Origin: Falciphora oryzae
Lineage: Eukaryota; Ascomycota; Sordariomycetes; Magnaporthales; Magnaporthaceae
Assembly (NCBI GenBank): GCA_000733355.1
Contig: JNVV01000003.1
Location: forward strand, 2,238,568-2,302,567
Length of the DNA: 64,000 nt
Reading direction: 5' to 3'
In this document: in pieces, positions 34,245 to 44,545 of the stretch
Numbering within the stretch: position 1 is the first letter of the stretch
Layout: the number at the start of each line of letters is the position of its first letter
Program-made: the position numbers and the translations under genes
The notes under the pieces: model-generated
Told to the model about the DNA's origin: nothing
Database searches by the model: none
What the model saw: only the letters and a program-made list of their open reading frames with translations

Positions 34245-34934
34245 TTACGGCGCAAGAGGAGCTCCTCGGAAGCTCAACGCTACCTGGCTATCGCCGTTCG
34301 CACCGTGTTGCATGGTAACGCCTAGGTTGCTCAAGCCTTGGTCGACAGCACCGGCGTTCCATAGCATCTGCTGGACCTGGCCTAGTGGCGAGCAAGAGAT
34401 GAACCCCATGGGCCACCTGCTGCGCCCAAGAGAGTCCCGGACGCCTTTGGACGCGGGCTGCTGCGTAACAAGGAAGCCGACGACATTACGCCCGCGCCAG
34501 CCAGTGGGCGCGCCCACGAAGGCGCCCTCCAGCTCCCGAATGTGATGGGGCAGGGCCTTGCGTGACATGGCCTTGCATTGCAGCAGCACCTTGAGCGGCG
34601 TGGGGGACGAGGGCACGGTCCAGGTGCCCAGGAGGTCGATACCGAAGTCGGAGACGCCGCCGACGCGCCGCAGTGAGAAGCCGTATCGCGAGAGGCTCTT
34701 CATGACTGTGTATTCATAGTGGGTGCCAACGTAGATTGTCGAGGCTGGGTCTAGTCCTGTGCGCTTGGCGTATTGCAGGAATGAATCCAGGCACTGGTGT
34801 TGTGACGTTGGCGGCTCAGGATAGTGGAGGGTATCGTTTGAGGCCGGAGTACTCGCACATGATGATGTGCTGCTGAACCAGGCTCGAAGGCGACCAAGAC
34901 TTGCCGGCCTGACGAGCCTCATGAGGGTGGACAT
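34245..34934 (-). CDS. RRG7: Rrg7-like mitochondrial protein, restriction-endonuclease fold
   Basis: Intronless, 229 aa from the ATG at 34934 (another in-frame ATG lies at 34952). The N-terminus MSTLMRLVRPASLGRLRAW is basic and free of acids, as in a mitochondrial presequence. The core matches the DUF2034/Rrg7 family of yeast (required for respiratory growth 7), a member of the PD-(D/E)xK nuclease superfamily: YVGTHYEYTVMKSL (Glu74 in the helix), FSLRRVGGVSDFGIDLLG (Asp100) and VLLQCKA (Gln119 and Lys121). These residues form the expected D-(Q/E)xK active-site pattern, so a nuclease role on mitochondrial nucleic acid is possible, though biochemical activity of the family is not established to my knowledge. 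It is divergent from MED21 across 395 bp. Confidence 0.9.
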   Translation of the reverse strand: MSTLMRLVRPASLGRLRAWFSSTSSCASTPASNDTLHYPEPPTSQHQCLDSFLQYAKRTGLDPASTIYVGTHYEYTVMKSLSRYGFSLRRVGGVSDFGIDLLGTWTVPSSPTPLKVLLQCKAMSRKALPHHIRELEGAFVGAPTGWRGRNVVGFLVTQQPASKGVRDSLGRSRWPMGFISCSPLGQVQQMLWNAGAVDQGLSNLGVTMQHGANGDSQVALSFRGAPLAP

Positions 34935-35329
34935 GCTACAAAGATCAAGCATGTAGTGGAACGATTAATGTGTAATCTCTTCCGCCAACACCTCAGGCAC
35001 TGCCCGTCCACACGGATCGACATTCATATGAAGATCAATGGGTCATTTCTTTCGCTTGTTGTTTTTCCACCGCGTGTTTGCTCGCTCCACCGAATTCATG
35101 ACCCCTGTAAGGATTGATGCAGGGAGGCCCGGGCGTTATGACGCCCAGAGCTGTGGAGGCTACCCCAGCTGAAGCCCCCGCCTGCATTCAGCTGCCGCAA
35201 GCCTCAAGCCGCGCGCAGTCGAGTTCCATTGATCGCACGCCCGCCGCCACCAAACAGAGCCCTCCAGTGTCTCCCATTCCCATCGCGAAAACACGACACT
35301 GCCCGCGGTCCACGCGAGCTGCCATCGCC
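34935..35329. promoter_or_regulatory. Divergent promoter between RRG7 and MED21
   Basis: A 395-bp interval between two ATGs facing away from each other, so it should hold both promoters. The frame upstream of the MED21 start stays open to 35117 and contains in-frame ATGs, so the Med21 leader could be translated as an extension. Confidence 0.5.
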
Positions 35330-35929
35330 ATGGGAGACCGCCTCACGCAACTCCAAGATGCTGTCGACCAAGTGAGAAGCGCTCGACGCCTTGAAAACCC
35401 AGGCGACTGCCCCGTCGTGATTGGCCTCGTGGCTGACCTTCATCATCGCCACAGCTCGCGCAACAATTCGTCGCGTGCCTCTACTACCTCCACAAGCGAC
35501 ACGATCTCGAGACGCTCGGCCCCGATGATAAGATCAGAGAATTGAAGCCTGAGGATGACCCGAAAGAAGGTGCGTATGCCATACATAGCACTACGCCTCC
35601 AGGATCCGGGTCGTTGTGGGTGAAATGGTGCTAATGCAGCGCGTGCCCTATTAGTCGAGCCCGTCCCCGCCGACGAGTTCAAGGCCGGCCAGCTCGAGCT
35701 GGCGCGGGACCTGATCCTGAAGGAGCAGCAAATCGAGATGCTCATCTCAACCCTCCCCGGCCTCGACAACAGCGAGCAGGACCAGGAGCGCAACATCAGG
35801 GAGCTTGAGGAGGAGCTCAAGGTCGCCGAGGCCCAGCGGCAGGACGCTTTGAGGGAAAAGGAGGAGGTCCAGGCAAAACTCGATCAGGTCATAAGAAGCA
35901 TCAAACGCCCGGCAGCAGTCAACTGGTGA
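35330..35929 (+). CDS. MED21: Mediator complex subunit 21 (Med21/Srb7)
   Basis: Subunit of the Mediator middle module, which links transcription factors to RNA polymerase II; it pairs with Med7 through a long coiled coil. Three exons, 35330-35371, 35455-35569 and 35640-35929, give 148 aa, the usual fungal length. The start [14 protein letters not shown] and the next exon's [20 protein letters not shown] are the family signature. The C-terminal half is a long amphipathic helix ([20 protein letters not shown], then [14 protein letters not shown]). The start at 35330 sits in a good context (CGCCATGGGA); an in-frame open stretch with ATGs reaches back to 35117 and would add 71 residues of low complexity that are not part of the family. 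The first exon is very short, so automated annotation may miss it. Confidence 0.93.
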
Positions 35930-36152
35930 TGATCCGATCTCACAGCCACCGAGTCGAGTCCAACACCGAGCCATGTTTACCGCCGCACAGCGCGCCCACC
36001 ACAGATCGGCTCCACGCTGCGACCCTAAAAGCTGTGGAAGCCGCGGTCTTCAGTCAGGATGAGCCTGTCTACGCATTCGGACTCCTGTGTTGTTTGGCTA
36101 TGGAGGATCTATCGTTCCGCTCTTGCATGGGCCACAAAGATAGGCACCCAGG

Positions 36153-37228
36153 CTACTCGCTCGACCCGAAAGCTTCGGGGAAGACGGTCCGCAACTCCTC
36201 CAAGTGTCGTACCTGGTGCTTTGAGGCCGGAGTACGTGGCACCTTCGACCCCTCCTCAACAAGATGCGCTGTATGCCACCCGATCTCATGGGCCTTCTTG
36301 CAGTTCTGGTACGAGTCGTCTGGAAACAGGTTAGAGGGAAGGAGCTAGAGGGCTTTGGGTACAAGGTCCCGAGAAATAGAACCCTGTACAAATTCTCCCC
36401 ACACACCCACTTGTGTGGTAATGGAAAGAGATAGACTTACCAACGAAATAGCAGTCGTTGACATCCTCTACACCTGCTTCTCTCATGGCTTTGGCAAACA
36501 TGTCCTCGTGAGGCTTGCAGAGGAGCGGCTGAGCTCCGTAGTCACAGAAGGTGATGCCTTCGAACTGGTCTTCAACCTCGAGAAGGCGGACGACACGGCG
36601 GCCATGGGTTATGTAGGCGTTTGTGAAGAGCCACAGTCTGAACTGGGTCCGATCCACGTCCTGGAGCAGCTTCCGGAGCCGTGGGTTGGGTTTGATGATG
36701 CCCCCGAGAGGGAGAGCGTCCTACGGCGGCGCGCCACGACTCTCGTGTGAGCCGAAGTTGATCTAGCCTATGTTTCCAGGGGTCTGACTAACCCCTTAGA
36801 CAGTCATTGCTAGGGCAGATAACTCACATCTACTTTGGAGTTGTACTCCAACGGGTCGATCTCATGATGGCGCACAAGACCCTCGATGGCAAGGCCATAG
36901 TTCTGGTAGTACTCTTTGTGGAGGCGCACGGCTTCATCATGGGATAAAGACAGGTGCTTCGCGAAGTACTGGTCGATCAGGTTGGCCATGAGATCATGGA
37001 CCTTTGCGCCTGGGAGCAAGGGACCTTAGCGAAGTGCCCCACGTGTTTTTGGGCTGCGCCAACTTACTCTTGGGATAGAGGCAGTTGTCGATGTCGCTGC
37101 CAGCAGAGACGGTGTGTTAGTTTGGCAAGGTTATGCGGAATGACGGGTCGGTCGGTGAATAGTCCTTACAAAAAGAAGACTTTCTTGGGACGACCAGTGC
37201 CGTTTGAAGCGGCCGCATTAGACTCCAT
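36153..37228 (-). CDS. Pyrimidine 5'-nucleotidase, HAD family (Sdt1/Phm8-like)
   Basis: Haloacid-dehalogenase-type phosphatase that in yeast (Sdt1, Phm8) removes phosphate from pyrimidine mononucleotides. Five exons fit in phase: 37228-37170, 37096-37068 (29 nt), 37009-36828, 36720-36441 and 36319-36153, giving 238 aa. All HAD motifs are present: motif I VFFFDIDNCLYP (nucleophile Asp21, acid Asp23), motif II LFTNAYITHG, motif III CKPHEDMFAKAM and motif IV YFVDDSYQNC. The cap domain is helical (LIDQYFAKHLSLSHDEAVR). The end, HQVRHLEELRTVFPEAF, is also typical of fungal members. The 29-nt exon carries the catalytic Asp23 and is easily missed. The protein is expected in cytosol or nucleus. Confidence 0.92.
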
Positions 37229-38373
37229 TTTGAATGGCTGGGTGTGGGAGTTGAAGGGACGCCGGGTTTGGAGCGTGGGCAATGGTCGGTTGAGTGAGAA
37301 AAGTGTTGCGGTGAGCGCGCGTCTTGGGATAGGATTTAGTCGACGGTGCAATTGGCAGATTCTTGTAGAGACTGGAAATGTTGACAATAGGCTTAGGCTC
37401 ATTGTGCTTAAATCATCATTTACCCGTTGCAGCGCCTTTGCAAATGTCAATCCTTGGAGAAGCAGATGCACAAGTCGATTTGAGTCATCGCCGGCGTGCA
37501 GGTTCTGGAATTAGAAAGCCAGCGCGCTGGTACGCCTCTTCAACTCCTCGGCGAGTGACTACCGGGTACCTCTAGCCCAGCTCACGTTACACTGATGGGG
37601 AGGGACCATGGATCACATCCGAACTGGATACTGTTGAGCACAGATGGCTTCACGGGACTCGTTGGCTATTTATCGACGTGTTATATATTCCATTGATATC
37701 TACGCGGCTCTGTTCCTCATTATTTTTTTTTTTTTTTTTTTTTTGGGTTGTCGGGTTGTGTTCTTTTCTGTTGCATGCACATTTTTTTTTCCTCGTGCCG
37801 CGTCAGGTTTGTTTCCCCTCCCCCTTACCGAGAGGGCGTGTATTGTCACGAGCACAATGTTCACGATTGGGAGTTTAGCCCTCACGAGAAGCCTTGATTT
37901 TATCCTTGGTGCTTGTCTTCAGACATGAATTCTTGGACCGCCAGAGATATTTCATGTCACAGGTGACCTCAGGCATTGCAACTGCTGGGATCGTGCCAAC
38001 GGGACGCCCCCTAGACGTGAGATGCATCGCTCCACCAGCCCGCAGTTGGGGCGTTCAGTGTGGGTCGGTAGGAAATCTCCCACATCAAATCCGAGTCGAT
38101 GTGTCTCCGAAACCTGAATAATTTCCCGTCGCAAAACAAAAACCTACAAAAAGACAAGCGCGTCGCCACCAAACAGAAAGCCTATTCTGGCCATGGCGGA
38201 GCGCTCTCCATTTCGCATCATATAGACCTCTGCTCCTCCATCATCATCATCCTTAGACGCCTCGCTGCCTGCGCTGATCTTTTCTTTTCTTCTTGCTCTC
38301 GTTTGCTTTCTTCGATTGCCCCAAAGTTGCTGACGTGCCAGTTCCGTGTCGCTTTTTGCTCCCATCCGGAATC
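37229..38373. other. Divergent intergenic region with poly-T tract
   Basis: About 1.15 kb between the nucleotidase gene and the divergent gene at 38374. It holds a 22-T run (37723-37744) and a C/T-rich leader upstream of 38374. No gene is supported. Confidence 0.5.
37723..37744. repeat. Poly-T homopolymer
   Basis: Twenty-two T between the divergent nucleotidase gene and the gene at 38374. Confidence 0.9.
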
Positions 38374-41187
38374 ATGGCTCAGGCGCAGGTGGCCTCGATG
38401 CCATCTGCCATCAATATGCCTGCCGCGTCGTCATCGGTGCCGCAAGACGAGCTCCGTCAGATTGAGGAGTATGGTAGAATCATCAACTTCCGCGACAGGG
38501 TCTTGTCTGGGAAGCACCCGACCATCAAGGTTCCCGCGCATTTAACAGGTGCAAAGTCGGCGACCGCAACAGCATCACCGCCAACGGCGGCTGCTATCTC
38601 TGCCAGTGCCACGGCCACTACCGCTTCCAATGCCCATTCTACCCCGTCGCCAGGCCGCCAGGAGAGCCGCGACAACGCCGTGGCGAGCCGCCAGGCCTTC
38701 CAGACGAACTCGGTGCAGTCGTCTGTGACGACCAACTTCCCTGGTCTGGGGTCGCTCCCCGTCAACGGGCGTAGCAGAGGCGTGGCCTGTGCCGCCCCGA
38801 ACGACGCGCCCGTGAAGCCGTTTAATTCAGCAAGAGCTGAGATCAACCCCATATTCCTTGAGAAGTCAGATCACCTCGTCAAGACCGAGATACAGCTGCA
38901 GCGGCAGCGGATTGAGCGGGCGTTGCGGGAGCAGCTGGAGCAGAAGCGCTCCTTGGGCGGGGCGTTGCAGCCAAGCGAGCCGCTTCCAGACTTCGACCTG
39001 ATGGATGTGTTGCAGAAGGCCCTTGTGCTTGTCGAACAGACTGCTCCTCCGTCCACTGACGCAAATGTAGCCGCTAACAACAAACCCGAGGACTCGGATT
39101 CTTTCGACGAGAACACATTCTACTCGTCTCAGTTCGATGATTCCCCAAACTCGGCCCATATTGCGCGCATCGCGAACGATTCTGAGCCCGAAGACGTGGA
39201 CATGCGCGAAAGCCCAGACTACGAGCCTGAGCCTAGCGCATCCTCGGCCTGCATTCCTGCCTCTGGAGCCGAGATACGGCCAGCCGCCCCTGAGAAGCCC
39301 ACCAGCGCTCTGCATCAGGCACCGCCGCCTCCCGATCGCGTGTCCCCGGACAGACGAGTCCCCCATGCCATCCCTTACATGGGCCAACCTGCGTCGGATA
39401 CACGGCTAGATAAGCCAGGGCTAGACGCGCCTGTCTCGCTAGGAAGACCCTTTAGCCATCGAACCCAGGTAGTCAGCTCACAGGAGAGTGGGGGTACAAG
39501 TGGTTCTGCAGAGTCGGGCGTCAACACAGACAATGAACAGAGTGCCGATGATCTGCGCAGTCGGGCCACCGCCCTTACCCGCAACCCCAACGGGTTCGAA
39601 GCTGGCGCCTCCACGGTCGTGCGCGCCCATGACCTCTCGCCTTTGGCACCTCAGCCGTCCCACGTGTCACCTCTGGCCACAGCCAGGAATCCCTCAGAAG
39701 TTGGACTTGAGAGGCAAGCGCTTCAGGGGACCCCGGCGCAGGTGGTAGCCCTGCGGAACGACCCATCAGCAGTGTCTAGCCCCGAGAGCTCGCCTCAAGC
39801 CGGTAAAACCAACGACAAACGTAAGGGGAAGAAGAAGAACAAGAGGAAAGCGGACCGCCAGGCGGTCGACGCCTCTCCATACATTAAGAATGAGCCTCGC
39901 TCGCCTTCTCCTCTTTCTGCCGTGCCGGCTGCCCGGCCACACAAGCGGCTGCGACCGACACAGCGGCCGATGGAGGCACTCAACTATGACGAGCCGGCAT
40001 ACACTGGTGCGCCGACAGATTGTTACAGCGACAGGCACGATGCTCGGGTTTACCGTGAGGAGGCGCCGAGGGTGGTCTATGAGCGACATGACGGCTCTGT
40101 CCGCGAGGGTGGCGTTCCACCAGTCGCCGCCTCGAGCACACAGCAATACGAGCCAGATGTCTACGAAATTCGCAGGCCGCCGACCACGACTCAGTTTGTC
40201 CGCGACCCCGAGTCGTCCGGTCTGTATTCTGCACAATACGGGCCCAACGAACCTCGACTAAGGTCAGTTTCTCACACGGTGGTTGATCGTCCTTCTTACC
40301 GCGAAGCCCCCATCTACTACCGTGATGTGAGGGACGAGCCGCGCATGAGTGTGCGACCGGCCGCAGAACGGAAGCGATCGCGGTCCCCGATCATGCGGGA
40401 GGTACGTGCTCCAACGATGGCGCCTCCTCCGCGTGCTCAGACGACTCGTATCTACGTTGATGAGTTCGGACGGGAGTACATCGAGCCGCCCAGACCATCC
40501 GCCGTCACCAGGCAGTCGGTTGCCCCATCCGGCCGCCCTGTGGAGAGCATTGTCTACGAGCACCCCCCTCCCCCCGTCCGGGCAGTCTCGCGAATGCCCG
40601 AAGCGTACGGTGACGGCGTCATATACAGACGGGTGTCATCTCCGGCCTACGCGGCACCCAGGCGAGTCATCACTGAACCGGAATACGTCGGTGGTGACTA
40701 CCGGGCGGCGTACAGACAGAGAGAATACGCGGCGCCACAGGCCGGGCCTCATGTGGCCGAGGAATACGCTCAGAGTCGCCCAGCTCCGGAAAGGCGACCT
40801 GTAGAAGATTCGGGCCACGCTCGGGATTATATAACCAGGGCGGCGAGTGTGCGGCCTGCAGAGCCAGTTCGATACGGTCTCGCGGGCCACTATGGTGATA
40901 GGCTGGGAAGCGTGCATCCTGAGCCGATGCGCGAATACGGTGTTACCGTTCACCCTGAGGCCCGACGGGAGGTGGTCCATCAGCAGTTCGCCCGTGAGTA
41001 CAGTGTACGGCCAGAGGCTCAGGTCATTCAACGCCCCTATAGCACAAGGCCTGTGGAGCAGCACACGGCGTACTACGAAGGGCCGGCCCGGCGTAACGAG
41101 GAGGTTGCGACGTTCATTGAACGGCCTCGTGGGGGATTAGAAGGTGTGGTTTATACAGAAGCACCCCGTCGCGAGGCTTATCGTTGA
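38374..41187 (+). CDS. Large disordered protein with nuclear-type motifs, unknown function
   Basis: Intronless, 937 aa from the first ATG of the frame. I do not recognise a named domain. Residues about 25-58 (ELRQIEEYGRIINFRDRVLS, then GKHPTIKVPAHL) look ordered, and a helical block follows near 170-220 (VKTEIQLQRQRIERALREQL). The middle is Ser/Pro/Asp-rich. A basic cluster, KRKGKKKNKRKADRQ, is a likely nuclear signal. Just after it, IKNEPRSP fits the phosphorylation-dependent sumoylation pattern (hydrophobic-K-x-E-x-x-S-P). The C-terminal about 400 residues are rich in Arg, Tyr, Pro and Val with loose repeats around YRE and REYxVxPE. Disorder, the NLS and Arg/Tyr richness suggest a nuclear, perhaps RNA- or chromatin-associated scaffold; this is inference only. 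Confidence 0.8.
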   Translation: MAQAQVASMPSAINMPAASSSVPQDELRQIEEYGRIINFRDRVLSGKHPTIKVPAHLTGAKSATATASPPTAAAISASATATTASNAHSTPSPGRQESRDNAVASRQAFQTNSVQSSVTTNFPGLGSLPVNGRSRGVACAAPNDAPVKPFNSARAEINPIFLEKSDHLVKTEIQLQRQRIERALREQLEQKRSLGGALQPSEPLPDFDLMDVLQKALVLVEQTAPPSTDANVAANNKPEDSDSFDENTFYSSQFDDSPNSAHIARIANDSEPEDVDMRESPDYEPEPSASSACIPASGAEIRPAAPEKPTSALHQAPPPPDRVSPDRRVPHAIPYMGQPASDTRLDKPGLDAPVSLGRPFSHRTQVVSSQESGGTSGSAESGVNTDNEQSADDLRSRATALTRNPNGFEAGASTVVRAHDLSPLAPQPSHVSPLATARNPSEVGLERQALQGTPAQVVALRNDPSAVSSPESSPQAGKTNDKRKGKKKNKRKADRQAVDASPYIKNEPRSPSPLSAVPAARPHKRLRPTQRPMEALNYDEPAYTGAPTDCYSDRHDARVYREEAPRVVYERHDGSVREGGVPPVAASSTQQYEPDVYEIRRPPTTTQFVRDPESSGLYSAQYGPNEPRLRSVSHTVVDRPSYREAPIYYRDVRDEPRMSVRPAAERKRSRSPIMREVRAPTMAPPPRAQTTRIYVDEFGREYIEPPRPSAVTRQSVAPSGRPVESIVYEHPPPPVRAVSRMPEAYGDGVIYRRVSSPAYAAPRRVITEPEYVGGDYRAAYRQREYAAPQAGPHVAEEYAQSRPAPERRPVEDSGHARDYITRAASVRPAEPVRYGLAGHYGDRLGSVHPEPMREYGVTVHPEARREVVHQQFAREYSVRPEAQVIQRPYSTRPVEQHTAYYEGPARRNEEVATFIERPRGGLEGVVYTEAPRREAYR

Positions 41188-42267
41188 GCGAGGGGTGAAG
41201 AGAAGTGGACACAGGTGGCCCTATTGGTGGAGACCACATTTGAATACTTTATGTGCCCAACAAGGTCTCTCGGCTGGCGAATTCGCCTGTTATTTTGTGG
41301 TCAGGGTTGAGGAGACGAAGTGATGGAGAGCGTCTTGTATTGATGCTCCGTGCTCCCGCTGTTTCGTTCATTGCCTCCAACTTAGCCTTGGTCTTGGATG
41401 CCATGTGTATAAATAACTAGCAGATTGTGGTACTCGAGTGTTTCTGCCCTTTTATTCGCGCCACCACCGTCCTCCCTGTCCACAAGAATCCAAGGCTGAC
41501 CGAGGCGACACTGTATTTGAGTGAGGACGCAAGATAGCATTTGGCTCCCCTGTATCAGCAAGCCTGTTTCACGGATGCGAGTAAGACAAAGATGTGTTTC
41601 CTCAGGTGTCCCAGGCTCGGCAGGGCGAAGGTCTGTGTTGGGGGGAAAACGAGATCATGGGCCACGATCCCATGTCTTGGCAGCCGCCCGGCCCCAGGCT
41701 TGGATCCCGAACGCAGGATCTACCTGCCCACCACCACCCAACCCGGACACAGAAGACCTAAAAACCGGCACACCGATCCGTTTTTGTGCCGTCGCAGACA
41801 CGGGCTTTGAGCAGCCTGAGGGAATCCCCGTGGGCGACCCCGGCGCGTCCCGCCCTCTGTCGTGGAGATCTCCCTTGCCCTCCCAGGCAAGCCCCTCGGT
41901 GGAACAAAGGACCCCACCGAGACGCTCGTTACCGTTGGGTGGGATGAGTATCCGGCAGGGGTGTGTGATCTGGCCTTTTTTCTTTTCGTTTCTTTTTTTT
42001 TTTTCTTCTTTGTTCTTTCTTTCCCGCCTTCCGTTTCTGGGGGGAGTGATGACGCCGTGATTCGATTATTTGCGTTACATTCCAGCCACCCTAGAGGCAG
42101 CTCTGCTGGCTGTTTTCTTGATTCGACTTTTCTTGCTCTTGTCCCATTTGGCAACCCGCCATGGCCGCCGACCCAAGTCAACCCAAGCTTATGTTCCTGG
42201 CACAAACCACAAACAAAGTATGCCTAGGTGCACCGCCAAGCTCATCGTGCGCGCCATGGCAGTCCTG

Positions 42268-42300
<33 letters not shown>

Positions 42301-44545
42301 ATCGCGTCGAACCGCGCTCTCTCCAGAAATTCCCAGCAACAAGGCTGCAAAACCCGCCTCTCCGCTTACGCCACACAAGTCTAGAACGCCCCCACTGCCC
42401 TCTAAGCCCGGGCGGGTGCACCCCCTGGCAGAGGAGAGGAGGGAAGACGTGAAATACCGGCGTTAGCACCCACCCATCCACAGGGGCTTGTAACACCAAC
42501 CAACCTGATCTCACCTGCTGACGTGCATTACGCGTCGTAGCCCAAAAGGCGGGTGGTGGGAGAGGGTGGCTCCGACAGGCATCGAAAGCCCACTCGCTTC
42601 CCAGCGGCTTGCCGCCATCTACGATCATGTATCGGGGCCAATACCCACATCAATATTGGCAGGTATTTATTACAGATAGTGGATGTCATCAGTCGAAGCC
42701 ACAGTCGACAACAGCAGCCTTCGGAGAGCGAAAAAGGAAATAAAGAGAAAAAAACAAAAACAAAAGAAAACTGACTAAGTATCCTTCAGCAAAGTGTGCC
42801 GCACAGGTGATGGTGTACAGAGTGCTTCCGACTTGGCGTCGGCCTTTTCCTTTTTCTCCTCTTTCGCTCGACGCCTCAGCTCAAGCAAAGATGAAAGTGG
42901 TAAGATGAGTGCGAGGTCCAGCAAGGATGTACCAAGGCCAAGCTCCGGCTGCCGGCCACAGAGTTGCTGAAGCCGAAGCTTACCCCGAGGTGAGATCGTC
43001 AAGGGACGGGAAGCCCGAGTAGACTTCGGGCAGTGGCGCGGAGGCTCTGTATGGGTCTGACCTAGTTCGTCCGTACTCGTAGCATATTGTCTTTTTTCTT
43101 TTTCTTTTTCCAGTCGTCCTTTTATTCCTTCGGACAGCTTTCCAGGGCCTGTCCAACTCTAATCGGCCACTCACAACCACAGAGACGCATGGCCGTGTGC
43201 GCGGTTTCGGAGGCCGTGGTGCCATGGTGGCCCCCCTGCCTGCCCGCCCCCACACCTCCAATAGGGCGTGGTCGTGACCCTACCCTTTGTGTGCGAGCGA
43301 GCTTACACGAGCCATCCGTGCTGTGTGTCGGCCCACTCTGGAGCCATCCAAGTCAGAGACGTGCTCGAGGCTCGAGGTTGATAGCAGAGCTGCCGGTTCT
43401 GGCCTTGTGGCGCCAGCCATCCACGCAGGTATGCCCTGGGCAGCCACTTGGTAGGGCGTGGTGATGGGCAGCCGAAAATAGCATCGAGATGAGAAAGCCA
43501 AAGGGGATTTGGCATTTCGCTGCAGCCGTGGGTTGGCGCCCCCAGGGCCACGGGGAACCGTTTGATGATTGAGGAGGGTTCAGGTGGGGTGCTGTATATC
43601 GTGCGTGCCGTGCCAACTTCAAAGTCACCCAGCCCAGCCAGTCGCCCACACGCGCAGCAAGCCTGCACAAACGCTGCCTTACGTAATCCGCGCAGGGCAG
43701 GGCTCGGAAGTCGAGCGGTTGTTGTCCGCAGCTGGTCAATTTTGATGTGAGATTGAGCGCCAAAGTGCAGCGTTGGTGGGCCTCAATCACTGGGCCTGTG
43801 GCCTCGAAACCAGACCTGGGCAGTTGATTGCGCGCTGCGCCCGCCCCGAGGCCACCCAGCAGCCACCTATCCACGCGCTCACTGGCCCAAAGCCAACCTT
43901 GGACCCAGCTCCAACCCTGGCCGGGTACAGCCAACCTAACCACACTGGGGGAAAACTTACCTTTGGGCGACCTGGCACCCAAGGTTGTGGAGACTGTGCG
44001 GTGGTGCGCTGCAGCAGCAAGCATTCTGCGTCCTGCACGCTTTTGAGAGGTTCTCTTCTGCTGATTGACGGCACGTTTCTGCCACACACCAGCTTGTGCA
44101 GGCCAGACTCAGACTCATTGATTGCCCGTCTGCTCAACTCTCGCTTTTTAAAGTCCCTCCACATTCTTTCGTCCTTTTCCCCTCCCACACCCACCAGCAA
44201 GGAACTCGGAAGGAAAGGAGCCATCGCCAAAAAAAAAAAAAAGCCTCCTCTCCTTCTTTTCCTCCCTCGAGTCCCCTCTCTTTTCCTTTTTCTTCTCTTC
44301 TGTTTTCGTTGGCCCTTCCGCGGTGTAGATACCCCCGATACCCCCTCCTTGTTGTCCAAGACTGCGTGCCTCGTCGGCTGTTGGTGATTTTCTTCCATGC
44401 ACATGCGCCCCTTGCCTCGCTGTCTGTCGCCGCCGCTCCCCGTCGAATTCGCACGCCCGAGTCGCGCCGCCGCCGCCGCTGCCGCCGCCGTCCCGTCGTC
44501 GAGCCCCAGCCTCCGTCCTCGTTCTTTGCTTTTCCGCCCCACATC
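41188..44545. other. 3.4-kb non-coding region
   Basis: Between the disordered-protein gene and the KH-protein gene. It includes a 29-T run (42268-42296). A C/T-rich tract with CGCCGC repeats just before 44546 is probably the leader of the KH gene. ORFs on either strand lack motifs; one minus-strand segment near 42980-43080 looks protein-like, but I could not build a gene around it. Confidence 0.5.
42268..42296. repeat. Poly-T homopolymer
   Basis: Twenty-nine T, the longest run in the window apart from the poly-A beside the assembly gap, which has the same length. Confidence 0.9.

Noticed and set aside
38293..38373. 27-codon upstream extension of the 937-aa protein
   Set aside because: The extension begins with a non-ATG codon; the first ATG in frame is at 38374.
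42775..43261. Possible small two-exon gene on the minus strand (YEYGRTRSDPYRASAPLPEV and a Lys/Glu-rich segment)
   Set aside because: The two segments look protein-like, but I could not find an in-phase intron joining them or a convincing start.
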